Assembly (NCBI GenBank): GCA_050944455.1
Contig: JBMNRC010000010.1
Span: forward strand, 26,491-90,490
From: Anthropogastromicrobium sp050944455
GTDB lineage: Bacteria; Bacillota; Clostridia; Lachnospirales; Lachnospiraceae
Length of the DNA stretch: 64,000 nt
Reading direction: 5' to 3'
This document shows, piece by piece, positions 43,289 through 51,897 of the stretch; the stretch's first letter is position 1; each line of letters starts with the position of its first letter. Below the pieces are notes generated by a model. The model saw nothing but the letters and a program-made list of their open reading frames with translations, was not told where the DNA came from and made no database searches. The position numbers and the translations under genes are program-made.

Positions 43289-43305
43289 TTTCTTCCTTAT
43301 ACAGT

Positions 43306-43344
43306 AAGAGGGAGACCGCTGAAGAAATCGGCGGCCTCCCTCTT
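43306..43344. terminator. Terminator downstream of rsmG
   Basis: AAGAGGGAG and CCGC pair with GCGG and CTCCCTCTT, around a single mismatch. It lies 75 bases past the rsmG stop and bounds the parS array. A T-run follows on the + strand. Confidence 0.7.
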
Positions 43345-43416
43345 CATGTTTTTTGCTTCAGTTCCAATGATTTTTTCTTTTCTCACTGCGTCGCCCAGCC
43401 CTCAATACTGGTAAAA

Positions 43417-44163
43417 TCACGAAAGCGGATTTTTCAGCGGTGTCCCGGCTTTCCTCGGATACTTGCCAGGCGTGCTGTGAACCTTCTTAATCAGAATAAT
43501 TTCCCTTTCGATATCTGTATTTGGAATTTTACCGGTCAGCACCTCTTCAACTTTTCCTCCGAGCAGCTGAATTGCCGGCTCAGCTTTTTCAAGTTCCTCT
43601 TCTGAAGCAATGCTTTTATACGCCGTAAAGTATCCGTTCATCTTCACATAAGGAATGCAGTATTCCGAAAGTGTCGACATATTGGCTACCGCCCTCGACA
43701 CGACAAGGTCAAATTTTTCTCTCAGGCCTTTGTCTCTTGCGCCGTCCTCCGCCCTGTAATGCACCGTCCTGATATTCTGCAGGTTCAGATCGCTGATCGC
43801 ATCATTCAGGAAAGGCAGCCTTTTATTCAGGGAGTCCAGCAGCACCGTATCAAGTTCCGGGTAGACAATCTTCATCGGTACGCCCGGAAAACCCGCTCCG
43901 GTTCCGATATCGATCATCCGGATTCTTTTCGACGGATATCTGGCGAGAACTTTGTCGGAAAAGATCAGGCTGTCCAGGTAATGTTTGATCACGAAGTCTG
44001 AAAACCCGGTGATTGAGGTCAGGTTCATCACCTTGTTCTTCTCGACGATCATTTCATAAAAAGCCAGCAGCTGCTCTGTCTGAATACTGCTGAGTGAGAT
44101 ATTCAGGCTGGCAAATGCGTCTCTGATTGCCTGTTTCTGTTCATCGGGAGTCATATTATCCAA
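43417..44163 (-). CDS. rsmG: 16S rRNA (guanine-527-N7)-methyltransferase RsmG
   Basis: 248 residues. SAM-binding motif MIDIGTGAGFPGVPMKI, LDSLNKRLPFLN, and VVSRAVANMSTLSEYCIPYV with FTAYKSIASEEELEKA. It modifies the 530 loop of 16S rRNA. The C-terminus ends with a basic KYPRKAGTPLKNPLS, as usual. Position next to mnmG is conserved. Confidence 0.98.
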   Translation of the reverse strand: MDNMTPDEQKQAIRDAFASLNISLSSIQTEQLLAFYEMIVEKNKVMNLTSITGFSDFVIKHYLDSLIFSDKVLARYPSKRIRMIDIGTGAGFPGVPMKIVYPELDTVLLDSLNKRLPFLNDAISDLNLQNIRTVHYRAEDGARDKGLREKFDLVVSRAVANMSTLSEYCIPYVKMNGYFTAYKSIASEEELEKAEPAIQLLGGKVEEVLTGKIPNTDIEREIILIKKVHSTPGKYPRKAGTPLKNPLS

Positions 44164-44167
44164 TCCT

Positions 44168-44235
44168 ATCTGTTCTGATCTGATTTCTGTTCTGATCTGA
44201 TTTCTGTTCTGATCTGATATCTGTTCTGATCTGGT
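44168..44235. repeat. 17-bp tandem repeat between rsmG and mnmG
   Basis: CTGTTCTGATCTG units begin at 44171, 44188, 44205 and 44222, so the period is exactly 17. It ends about 35 bases from the mnmG stop and touches the rsmG start region. Confidence 0.9.
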
Positions 44236-44271
44236 TATTGTTTTTGTTATGATTGTTTGTTTCCCAGCCGG

Positions 44272-46155
44272 TCATTCGGGATTTTTCCGGTTCTTCAGCC
44301 AGATCAGCAGCACAGAGATATCCGCCGGGGAAACCCCCTGAATTCTCGAAGCCTGGCCGATGGAAGAAGGCTTGTAGTCATTCAGTTTCTGGGCTGCTTC
44401 CAGCCGGAGATTGGATACCGTTGAATAATCTATATTTATAGAAAGTTTTTTGTTCTCCAGTCTCCTGAATTCCTCAACCTGTCTTCTCTGCCGGGAAATA
44501 TAGCCTTCGTACTTGATTTCGATTTCCGCCTGATTCCATACTTCTCTCGGGAGATCCGGCCGTCCGGGGTCGATCGGGGCTGTATTTTCATAGGTCAGTT
44601 CCGGCCTTTTGAGCAGGTCGGCCAGCGTGCACCCGGTCGTCAGTCTTGTACTTTTATTTTTATCGAGAAACTCCTGTACTTCAGCGGAACCGCCGATGTT
44701 TATCGATTTTAATCGAGATATTTCTTCTTCAATCATCTGTTTCTTGCGCAGGAATTTCTGATACCTTTCCTCCGAAATCAGGCCGACCTGATGTCCGATT
44801 TCCGTGAGCCTGAGATCGGCGTTATCCTGGCGCAGCAGCAGCCGGTATTCCGCCCGGGAAGTCATCATCCGGTAGGGCTCCACGCTCTCCTTGGTAACGA
44901 GGTCGTCCACCAGCACGCCGATATAGGCCTGCGATCTGTCCAGAACGATCTCATCCCGGCCCAGCGCTTTCATCGCGGCGTTGATTCCCGCAAGGATCCC
45001 CTGCGCGGCCGCCTCCTCGTAGCCGGAGCTTCCATTGAACTGACCCGCGCTGAAAAGCCCTGAAATCTTTTTGAACTCCAGCGTTGGCTTCAGCTGCTTC
45101 GGGTTGATGCAGTCGTATTCAATGGCGTAGGCGTCCCTGACAATCCTGACATGTTCCAGGCCGGGCACCGTCCTGTACATCGCGTACTGGACGTCCTCCG
45201 GCATTGAACTCGACATTCCGTCGAGATACATTTCATTGGTATAAAGGCCTTCCGGTTCGATAAACACCTGATGGCGGTCCCTGTCCGCGAACCGCACAAC
45301 CTTGTCCTCAATGGACGGGCAGTATCTCGGCCCTTTTGCCTTGATCTTGCCGGAATACAGCGGGGACCGATCGAGGTTTTCGCGGATGATCCTGTGCGTA
45401 TTCTCGTTCGTGTACGTCAGCCAGCACGAAACCTGGGGTTTCTGGACGGAAGCCGGATCAGTGGTAAAAGAGAAGGGAACGACAGGAACGTCGCCTTTCT
45501 GTTCTATTAATTTAGAAAAATCTATGCTTCTCTTATCGACGCGGGCAGGGGTGCCTGTCTTGAATCTTCTCATCTCGATCCCATGGTCGATCAGGGACTG
45601 CGTGAGATGAGTCGCTGCCATCAGCCCGTTGGGTCCGGTGTATGTGCTGACGTCGCCGGTAATGCATTTCGCGTTCAGATATACGCCGGTGGCTATGACC
45701 ATGCACCTGCAGTGATAGATTGCCCCGGTAACCATTTTCGCTCCGGTGATTTTCCCGTTTTCCGTGATGATCTCCGCCACTTCTCCCTGCCGCACAGTCA
45801 GATGATCCGTGTTCTCCAGCGTATGCCGCATCTGCTGGGAATAGGCCCTCTTGTCGGCCTGCGCGCGGAGAGAATGAACAGAAGGGCCTTTTGAGGTATT
45901 CAGCATCTTCGACTGGATAAAGGTCTTGTCGATGTTGACCCCCATCTCGCCGCCCAGGGCGTCGATCTCCCGGACCAGATGGCCCTTGGATGTTCCGCCG
46001 ATGTTGGGATTGCAGGGCATCATCGCAATGCTGTCAACACTTACCGTAAATACAATTGTCTCAAGACCGAGCCTCGCGCAGGCAAGCGCAGCCTCACAGC
46101 CGGCATGGCCTGCGCCGGTGACAATCACATCGTAGGTTTCTTCTACAACAGGCAT
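44272..46155 (-). CDS. mnmG: tRNA uridine 5-carboxymethylaminomethyl modification enzyme MnmG (GidA)
   Basis: 627 residues, normal length. FAD-binding VTGAGHAGCEAALACARLGL, PCNPNIGGTSKGHLVREIDA, and CPSIEDKVVRF; the C-terminal helical domain (YEGYISRQRRQVEEFRRLEN, QASRIQGVSPADIS) binds MnmE. Together with MnmE it modifies wobble uridines of several tRNAs. 42 bases after mnmE. Confidence 0.99.
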   Translation of the reverse strand: MPVVEETYDVIVTGAGHAGCEAALACARLGLETIVFTVSVDSIAMMPCNPNIGGTSKGHLVREIDALGGEMGVNIDKTFIQSKMLNTSKGPSVHSLRAQADKRAYSQQMRHTLENTDHLTVRQGEVAEIITENGKITGAKMVTGAIYHCRCMVIATGVYLNAKCITGDVSTYTGPNGLMAATHLTQSLIDHGIEMRRFKTGTPARVDKRSIDFSKLIEQKGDVPVVPFSFTTDPASVQKPQVSCWLTYTNENTHRIIRENLDRSPLYSGKIKAKGPRYCPSIEDKVVRFADRDRHQVFIEPEGLYTNEMYLDGMSSSMPEDVQYAMYRTVPGLEHVRIVRDAYAIEYDCINPKQLKPTLEFKKISGLFSAGQFNGSSGYEEAAAQGILAGINAAMKALGRDEIVLDRSQAYIGVLVDDLVTKESVEPYRMMTSRAEYRLLLRQDNADLRLTEIGHQVGLISEERYQKFLRKKQMIEEEISRLKSINIGGSAEVQEFLDKNKSTRLTTGCTLADLLKRPELTYENTAPIDPGRPDLPREVWNQAEIEIKYEGYISRQRRQVEEFRRLENKKLSINIDYSTVSNLRLEAAQKLNDYKPSSIGQASRIQGVSPADISVLLIWLKNRKNPE

Positions 46156-46197
46156 TCTTTCATTCTCCCATATCCGCCGGACTGTTCACGGCCCGGA

Positions 46198-47625
46198 TTA
46201 CTTTCCCATACAGAACTTTTCAAAAATCCTGTCCGCCAGGTCGTCCTCAACTTCCTCACCGATGATTTTTCCCAGGCTGGCATAGGCGTCCATCAGATCC
46301 ACGGTCAGCAGATCTTCCGGCATTCCGGCTTCCAGGTTTCCGATGACCAGGTCAAGGCTGCCGACAGCTTCGTCCAGGCATTTCTTCTGCCTTTCGTTCG
46401 TCAGAATGACTTCGTCATTATATGCGATCTTTCCGCTCTCGAACAGGCCTGTCATCAGATTTTTCAGCTCATCGATACCGCTGCCGTTCCTGGCGGAAAT
46501 CCAGAGCACCGGAAACTCCGGGAATTCTTTCTCCAGTCTGGCCCTGAGCTGTTCGGGATCGGTTCCGGGTGAAAGATCCGACTTGTTCAGCAGGATAATG
46601 CATTTTCTTCCCGCCAGATTCCGCAGGCTCTGCTTGTCCTCCTCATTCAGCTCCGCGGCGCGGTCAGCGCCGTCGATCATATACAGAATCAGATCGGCCC
46701 TGTCCGCCGCGTCCTTCGCCCGGTCAACGCCGATTTTCTCGACCTTGTCCTCGGTATCCCGCAGGCCGGCGGTATCCGTGATGATATAGCTGAGGCCGCC
46801 CCATCGGATGCTTTCCTCCAGGAGGTCCCTGGTCGTCCCCGGGACATCCGTGACGATCGCCCGCTCTCCGCCGTAAAACGCGTTGAGAAGGGAAGACTTT
46901 CCCGCGTTCGGACGCCCCAGAATCACCGTATGGATGCCTTCTTTCAGGATCCTTCCATCCGTAAAGCTGTCGGACAGGCGGGCCATCTCAGCTCTGACTT
47001 CCCGAAGCGTTCTGTCAATCGGGTCGTGAAAATCATCGATCGAATAATGCTCCGGATCGTCCAGCGCGGCTTCAATCTGCGCCGTCACATCGAGAATTCG
47101 TTCCCGGTAATTCCTGACTTTGCGCGATATGCTGCCGGAAAGCTGGGATTCGGAAGAAGACAGGGCAAAATCATTCTGAGCGCTGATCACGTCCATGACT
47201 GCCTCGGCCTGGGACAGATCGATCCGTCCGTTGAGGTAGGCCATTTTCGTGAATTCGCCTGGTTCGGCAGGCTGTGCCCCCGCCTGAAAAATCGCTTCGA
47301 GGACTTTCCGGGTGACCAGAATTCCCCCGTGGCAGTTGAATTCAACCGTATCTTCACGGGTATAAGTTCTCGGCGCTCTCATCACGGAAACCAGCACCTC
47401 ATCCAGAACGTTTCCGTCCGCGTCAACCGCATGGCCGTAATGGATGGTGTGCGTTTTCTGGCCGCAAAGTTTTTTGCGCCGGCCAGGACTGACAAAAACC
47501 CTGTCCGCGATTTCCAGCGCCTTCGGCCCGCTGATCCGGATCACGCTGATCCCGCTCTCGGTGAGTCCCGAGGAAACCGCCGCTATCGTGCGGTCAATAC
47601 TGCTGTCCATTATCCTGCTGCTCAT
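46198..47625 (-). CDS. mnmE: tRNA modification GTPase MnmE (TrmE)
   Basis: 475 residues. N-terminal folate-binding domain (SGISVIRISGPKALEIADRV), helical domain, and embedded G domain with G1 GRPNAGKSSLLNAF, G2 TTRD, G3 DTAGLRDTED, G4 NKSD. It ends FCMGK, the conserved C-terminal Cys motif. Two ATGs (47625 and 47610) are possible starts; both have weak AGGA sites. Confidence 0.98.
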   Translation of the reverse strand: MSSRIMDSSIDRTIAAVSSGLTESGISVIRISGPKALEIADRVFVSPGRRKKLCGQKTHTIHYGHAVDADGNVLDEVLVSVMRAPRTYTREDTVEFNCHGGILVTRKVLEAIFQAGAQPAEPGEFTKMAYLNGRIDLSQAEAVMDVISAQNDFALSSSESQLSGSISRKVRNYRERILDVTAQIEAALDDPEHYSIDDFHDPIDRTLREVRAEMARLSDSFTDGRILKEGIHTVILGRPNAGKSSLLNAFYGGERAIVTDVPGTTRDLLEESIRWGGLSYIITDTAGLRDTEDKVEKIGVDRAKDAADRADLILYMIDGADRAAELNEEDKQSLRNLAGRKCIILLNKSDLSPGTDPEQLRARLEKEFPEFPVLWISARNGSGIDELKNLMTGLFESGKIAYNDEVILTNERQKKCLDEAVGSLDLVIGNLEAGMPEDLLTVDLMDAYASLGKIIGEEVEDDLADRIFEKFCMGK

Positions 47626-47657
47626 AGTCCTGTCTTTCTTGCCAAATCAGGAAATAA

Positions 47658-47698
47658 GCCGCCAGAGCCTCCCGCTGTAAGTGGAATGCCCTGGCGGC
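47658..47698 (-). terminator. Possible hairpin between jag and mnmE
   Basis: GCCGCCAG pairs with CTGGCGGC over an about 25-base loop, followed on the - strand by TTATTTCC. May attenuate read-through from jag into mnmE. Confidence 0.4.
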
Positions 47699-47782
47699 CT
47701 TCATTTCGTGCACCGACGGTACGCCGGCCGGTGATTCACTGGCTGCGGATGATCCGGCCGGAATCAGCCGTGTCCGCCTCTG

Positions 47783-48703
47783 TCAGCCGTTCTCCGTGTC
47801 CCCGGAATCATCGCTGTCAGAATTCACGGCGTCATTGGCGCTCCCGGATTCTGGCTTTGCTTTTCTGGCTCTCTGAGCGGCCAGATATTCCTCATAGGTC
47901 TGTCCGTCCGTGTCGCCGGTTCCCTCCAGGGTATCCGCGTAGCTGGAATAATCCCTGTGCTGTCTGTTTCCGGAGCGGCTGTAGCTTCCGCGGTTTCCAT
48001 AACTGCGGCGCCCACCTCCGCGGCGGCTGTCATACTTATTGTATTTCGGCATCGGAGCGTCGTCGCTCAGGCATACCACGACATGGCGGTAAGGTTCCTC
48101 ACCCTCGCTCTTCGTATAAACGTACTTTTCGTCCTGAAGGGCAATGTGAATGATCCTGCGCTCATAAGGGTTCATTGCCTCAAGGGCAACCGGCTTTCTG
48201 GTGCGCAGAACTTTGGCCGCAACGTTCTTTGCCAGCATCTCCAGGGTTTCCTTGCGTCTTTCCCTGTAGTTTTCCGTGTCCATCTTTACCCGCAGAAAAT
48301 CCTCAGTACTGCGGTTGATGACCAGGCTGACGAGATGCTGGAGGGAATCCAGCGTCTGGCCGCGTTTTCCGATCAGAACGCCCATGTTGTCGCCGGAGAG
48401 GTTGATGGAAACCGTTTTCTCCGCCTCATCATAGTTCATGTCAATACTGACCTTTAAGTTCATCTCACGGAAGACATTCTCCAGAAACTCCCTGCCGCGC
48501 TCCAGCGCCAGCTCGGTTTCCGATTTTTTCAGCCTTGCGCGGATTTCCGCCGGGCGCGCCTTGAAACCGAGAAATCCGCTTTTCCCCTCGTCAACCACTT
48601 CGTATTCGATCTGGTCTTCGGAAGCCTGAAGACCAGCGAGAGCGGACGCGAGGCACTCCTGCACGTTTTTTCCGGTGTAGGTTTTATATTCGTTCTCTGC
48701 CAT
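47783..48703 (-). CDS. jag: Jag/KhpB RNA-binding protein
   Basis: 306 residues. Jag N-domain (KTYTGKNVQECLASALAGLQ, EVVDEGKSGFLGF), KH domain with GKRGQTLDSLQHL, and R3H (EAMNPYERRIIHIALQ). The final 80 residues add an Arg/Gly/Ser-rich stretch (RRGGGRRSYGNRGSYSRSGN), unusual for the family. It partners KhpA and affects division genes in streptococci. Follows yidC by 44 bases. Confidence 0.96.
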   Translation of the reverse strand: MAENEYKTYTGKNVQECLASALAGLQASEDQIEYEVVDEGKSGFLGFKARPAEIRARLKKSETELALERGREFLENVFREMNLKVSIDMNYDEAEKTVSINLSGDNMGVLIGKRGQTLDSLQHLVSLVINRSTEDFLRVKMDTENYRERRKETLEMLAKNVAAKVLRTRKPVALEAMNPYERRIIHIALQDEKYVYTKSEGEEPYRHVVVCLSDDAPMPKYNKYDSRRGGGRRSYGNRGSYSRSGNRQHRDYSSYADTLEGTGDTDGQTYEEYLAAQRARKAKPESGSANDAVNSDSDDSGDTENG

Positions 48704-48747
48704 ATGAAATTACCCCCATATAACAGCTGAGACCCATCCCCGAGGGA

Positions 48748-50022
48748 TCATCTCTTCCTGTTCTTTTCATGCTTCTCGTTGTACTGCTGCACCATATTTG
48801 CCCTGGAAGCGAGCTTTCCTTTTTTGGTATTCGTGCTCTTGTAATACTCCGTGGATTTTTCAATATGGGCGCTCGTGCGCTCCCGGATTTCAGTTTCCTT
48901 CTTCTTGCGGGCTTCTTCCTGTTCCTCAATGGTGTGGACATTCATGGCCGCCTGCGCGCGGATCGGCTTCTGGCCCCTCTTCACGCGCTTCGCGTTCGCC
49001 TTCTGGACATTCTCCTCGACCATCTTGTTGATATCGACGGTCTCCATGTACTTGTTGACGATCAGCTGAATGATGATCTGCACCACTGCGGAGGCAATCC
49101 AGTAAACGCCGAGGCCGGCGGACAGGGTAAAGCAGAATACGACGGAGATCAGCGGCATGATGATGTTCATCGTCTTCATGGTCGCCGCGGTTCCGTTGTC
49201 GTCATTGTCCTGAGGCTGCTCAACCATCTTGGAGCTGAGCCACTGGGTCAGGCCCGCGAGAATCGGAATGAAAATCCCCGGCCAGAGCTGCTGGCTCGGC
49301 GGGGTCGCCAGATCAACGCCGAGAAAATAGTTGATTCTGTTGATCTGCGGCAGGGCCTGGTTGATCAGGTCGGTCAGCTGCGGGAACATGTCCGTAAACT
49401 GGGACCATTCGGATTTGCTGAAGTTGTAGAACATATCGATGATATGTTTCAGTTTCTGCGTATCCGAGTAACCCTCGAACTTGCTGACATTGATCTCATT
49501 CTGGGAAGCGAGAGACTGAAGCTCCTCGGTCCAGTAGCCGGAAATCCCGACCAGCCCTTCAGCGACCGGCTTGTAGATGTTGTAGATCTTTGTGACGTAC
49601 CCCGGAATTTTGTAGATAACCTGATACAGGGCGAACAGGATCGGCATCTGAATCAGAAGCTGGAGACAGCCGCCGGTCGGGCTGGTTCCGTACTTCTGGT
49701 AAACCATTTTCATGTCTTCCTGCTCCTGCATGAGCATCTGATTGTATTTCGGGCTGTTCTTATCCAGATTTTTGTATTTCTCCTGGATGGCCTGAATTTC
49801 CGGCTGCATGACCGTATTCAGTTTGGAGAATTTCTGCTGACGAATCGAAAGGGGAAGCATCAGCGCCTTGATGATGATGGTAAAGAGGATGATCGCAATA
49901 CCGATGTTGGGAATCCCGATCAGATCAAGAAACTCGTAGATCCAGTTCATCAGAAATCCGAGCACCTTTGCGATCGGCCCGATGATGAACCAGTTGCTTT
50001 GTGTGAGTGTTAGAAATTCCAA
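48748..50022 (-). CDS. yidC: Membrane protein insertase YidC (Oxa1 family)
   Basis: 424 residues. N-terminal membrane segment (GPIAKVLGFLMNWIYEFLDL), IAIILFTIIIKALMLPLSIR, a helical loop (MQPEIQAIQEKYKNLDKNSP) and GGCLQLLIQMPILFALYQVI are Oxa1 hallmarks. A region of about 90 residues between spans (FEGYSDTQKLKHIIDM...) is longer than in compact Bacillus forms. Basic tail (KKGKLASRANMVQ, KHEKNRKR) binds the ribosome. Confidence 0.98.
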   Translation of the reverse strand: MEFLTLTQSNWFIIGPIAKVLGFLMNWIYEFLDLIGIPNIGIAIILFTIIIKALMLPLSIRQQKFSKLNTVMQPEIQAIQEKYKNLDKNSPKYNQMLMQEQEDMKMVYQKYGTSPTGGCLQLLIQMPILFALYQVIYKIPGYVTKIYNIYKPVAEGLVGISGYWTEELQSLASQNEINVSKFEGYSDTQKLKHIIDMFYNFSKSEWSQFTDMFPQLTDLINQALPQINRINYFLGVDLATPPSQQLWPGIFIPILAGLTQWLSSKMVEQPQDNDDNGTAATMKTMNIIMPLISVVFCFTLSAGLGVYWIASAVVQIIIQLIVNKYMETVDINKMVEENVQKANAKRVKRGQKPIRAQAAMNVHTIEEQEEARKKKETEIRERTSAHIEKSTEYYKSTNTKKGKLASRANMVQQYNEKHEKNRKR

Positions 50023-50112
50023 TCTCGCCCTCCCTGCGGGATCCCGTCCCGCCGATGAGATATCTGCCAGATCTGACTAGATGCTTTCCGCGCCTGAACG
50101 TTAACGCGGTTT

Positions 50113-50325
50113 TTACGGAACAGGGTCATACCCGCCCTTCGCGAAAGGATTGCACCGGAGAATTCTCCAGAAAGCCAGAAGGGAGCCTTTGAAAGCGCCA
50201 TACTTTTCAATGGCTTCGATAGCGTACTGGGAACACGTCGGTGTATAGATGCAGGTGGGTCTTCCCTTGAGTTTCGAGAGATACTTCTGATAAAAATGAA
50301 TACAGGAAATCAGAAATCTTTTCAT
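50113..50325 (-). CDS. yidD: Membrane protein insertion efficiency factor YidD
   Basis: 70 residues, as usual. PTCIYTPTCSQYAIEAIEKY and FWRILRCNPFAKGGYDPVP are near-invariant YidD motifs. Thirteen bases from rnpA; 90 before yidC. Confidence 0.98.
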   Translation of the reverse strand: MKRFLISCIHFYQKYLSKLKGRPTCIYTPTCSQYAIEAIEKYGAFKGSLLAFWRILRCNPFAKGGYDPVP

Positions 50326-50338
50326 CTTTCAGTACAGT

Positions 50339-50770
50339 TTACAGCTGTCTGCCGGCCGCGCCGGTTTCCCCGGATTCAGCGGCATTCCCGGCCTGCGGCT
50401 GCCCCGGGCTTTCCGCCCGGATTCCGGGTTCATCTGCCATAAAAACGCGCAGAATCTTTCCCGCGTGAAAAAACGCACGTTCAATTTCCAGCAACCCCTG
50501 TTCTTTTGCCTGCATTCTAGCAACAATGACGATGTCCAGCCCCTGTTTCAGTTCTTTTTCATGAAGCCTGCAGCATTCGCGGATCACTCTGGTAACACGG
50601 TGGCGCACAACGCTGTTTCCCACTTTTTTGCTGACAGAAATTCCAATTCGGGTGTCCTCCCGGCCGTTAGGCATCGCGTACATCACCAGAAGCCTGTCGA
50701 CAGCCTTCTGTCCGGATCCGTAAACCCTGCAGAAGTCCCTGTTGTTTTTCAATGAGTTAATTGAACCCAT
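50339..50770 (-). CDS. rnpA: Ribonuclease P protein component
   Basis: 143 residues from the ATG at 50770 (AGGAGG nine bases upstream). SLKNNRDFCRVYGSGQKAVD at the start and the RNR motif region (SVSKKVGNSVVRHRVTRVIR) are family signatures. A low-complexity C-terminal tail of about 30 residues follows the core. Processes tRNA 5' ends with its RNA partner, not in the window. Confidence 0.97.
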   Translation of the reverse strand: MGSINSLKNNRDFCRVYGSGQKAVDRLLVMYAMPNGREDTRIGISVSKKVGNSVVRHRVTRVIRECCRLHEKELKQGLDIVIVARMQAKEQGLLEIERAFFHAGKILRVFMADEPGIRAESPGQPQAGNAAESGETGAAGRQL

Positions 50771-50911
50771 TCCGACAAACCTCCTGATGTTTTCCTGATA
50801 CGCAACAGGGTGGATGTTTTTCCCTCCGCGCAATACTGCGCCCGATGGACGCGGTGAAACTGCGGGAGAGTCAGACATCCACCCTGAGAGTAACTACCGA
50901 ACAGATGAAAT

Positions 50912-51052
50912 TCAGGCAATCTTCTTTCTGCCCTTTGCCCTTCTGGCGGAAAGGACTTTTCTGCCATTGCTCGTTCTCATTCTCTGACGAAAACCATGAA
51001 CTCTGGCATCAGACTTAGCCTTCGGATGCCATGTCATCGTACCTTTTCTCAT
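50912..51052 (-). CDS. rpmH: 50S ribosomal protein L34
   Basis: 46 residues, read directly from the - strand: MRKGTMTWHPKAKSDARVHG then FRQRMRTSNGRKVLSARRAK and GRKKIA. It has AGGAGG twelve bases before ATG. First gene of the rpmH-rnpA-yidD-yidC-jag group. Confidence 0.98.
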   Translation of the reverse strand: MRKGTMTWHPKAKSDARVHGFRQRMRTSNGRKVLSARRAKGRKKIA

Positions 51053-51162
51053 GCTGGAACACCTCCTCGCTTAATTTTAATGAATGATATGTCCCGCGCC
51101 TGCAATTCCCCGCGGCCATTCATTCCAGAAATTTTGAGAAACAAAATCCGGACATCTATGGA

Positions 51163-51192
51163 ATTATAAGTCACAAAACGGAATTTCGTCAA
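51163..51192 (-). promoter_or_regulatory. rpmH operon promoter
   Basis: On the - strand: TTGACG, 18 bases, TATAAT; leader of about 110 bases. Confidence 0.8.
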
Positions 51193-51349
51193 GTGAATTT
51201 GCGCCGTTTTTCCTCATTTATCGCCTCTCCGGGGCCCGTACCGCGGGAAGCGGCGCCCCTGAACAGGATCTGACTGAATCCCGGGAGCAGAACAGCGGAT
51301 TCAGGAATCATCTTATTCCCTTCATATCTTCATTCCCCGTTTCCGGACA

Positions 51350-51850
51350 GGCTGAAAAAAATTTTTTTCTTTTTCCGGATACCCATTAATATGGAAGCAA
51401 TTTTTCCGGCCTGTCCCCGGCATCCACAGAGTTATCCCACATCAGTGATTCAATTCTGCCATCCGGTTTTCGAAATTCACAGACAATCAACAGGAAGCGG
51501 TCCCCTGCGTCATCCTCCGGCGGTTTATCCACATTGTTGGGGATATTTTTGTGGATATCTTTTTCTTTCTCCCGAAATCGGCGGCAAATCACGATTCCGG
51601 TTTGTTTCTTCTATGCGTTTCGAAAGACTTTATCCGCATTCCGTCCACGGATTCCGGAAAAAACATCCACAAAATGTCCCTGTCTGGAGTTATCAACTAA
51701 TTTATCCACATTATCCACATTTCTCCGATTCTGCACAATCCTGCTGTCCACCCACTTTATCCACATTTTTGTGGATAACTTTTCGATTCTTCCACCAGCC
51801 GCTTGAATTATCCCCACTCTTCTGATAGAATTCTCATCACCGGCAATTGA
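51350..51850. other. oriC: oriC, dnaA-upstream half
   Basis: Exact TTATCCACA boxes lie at 51525, 51702, 51711 and 51757 (+), and 51770-51778 (-). Near matches include TTATCCCAC 51432, ATATCCACA 51550-51558 (-), TTATCCGCA 51630, ACATCCACA 51663 and TTATCCCCA 51808. The boxes at 51702 and 51711 are directly adjacent; 51757 and 51770 face each other. A T/A-rich stretch at 51353-51395 is a possible unwinding region. No gene is seen from 51053 to 51897. Confidence 0.95.
51803..51831 (+). promoter_or_regulatory. dnaA: dnaA promoter overlapped by a DnaA box
   Basis: TTGAAT, 17 bases, TAGAAT with TGA before the -10. The box TTATCCCCA (51808-51816) lies between -35 and -10, so DnaA should repress its own gene. 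Confidence 0.75.
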
Positions 51851-51897
51851 CCGCAGATGTCGCAGGCTCATCCGGGGATTCATCTTGGGGGTTACTT

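Larger units (their letters stand above)
43021..43296. repeat. parS: parS tandem array with 82-85 bp period
   Basis: Four units begin with AATGTTCCACGTGGAACATT at 43021, 43103 (degenerate), 43186 and 43271. Units 1 and 2 also share a 60-base body (TTATGGTTTTCTCCAGTTCC and CATACCGAAGTT). No gene is seen in 42770-43416. Confidence 0.9.

Noticed and set aside
43021..43296. CRISPR-like array
   Set aside because: The repeated core is a parS palindrome and the spacers of units 1 and 2 are themselves repeats of each other; no cas genes.
48769..50013. 414-residue + strand frame opposite yidC
   Set aside because: Antisense shadow; composition Leu/Arg/Asp/Val-rich with no start signal.
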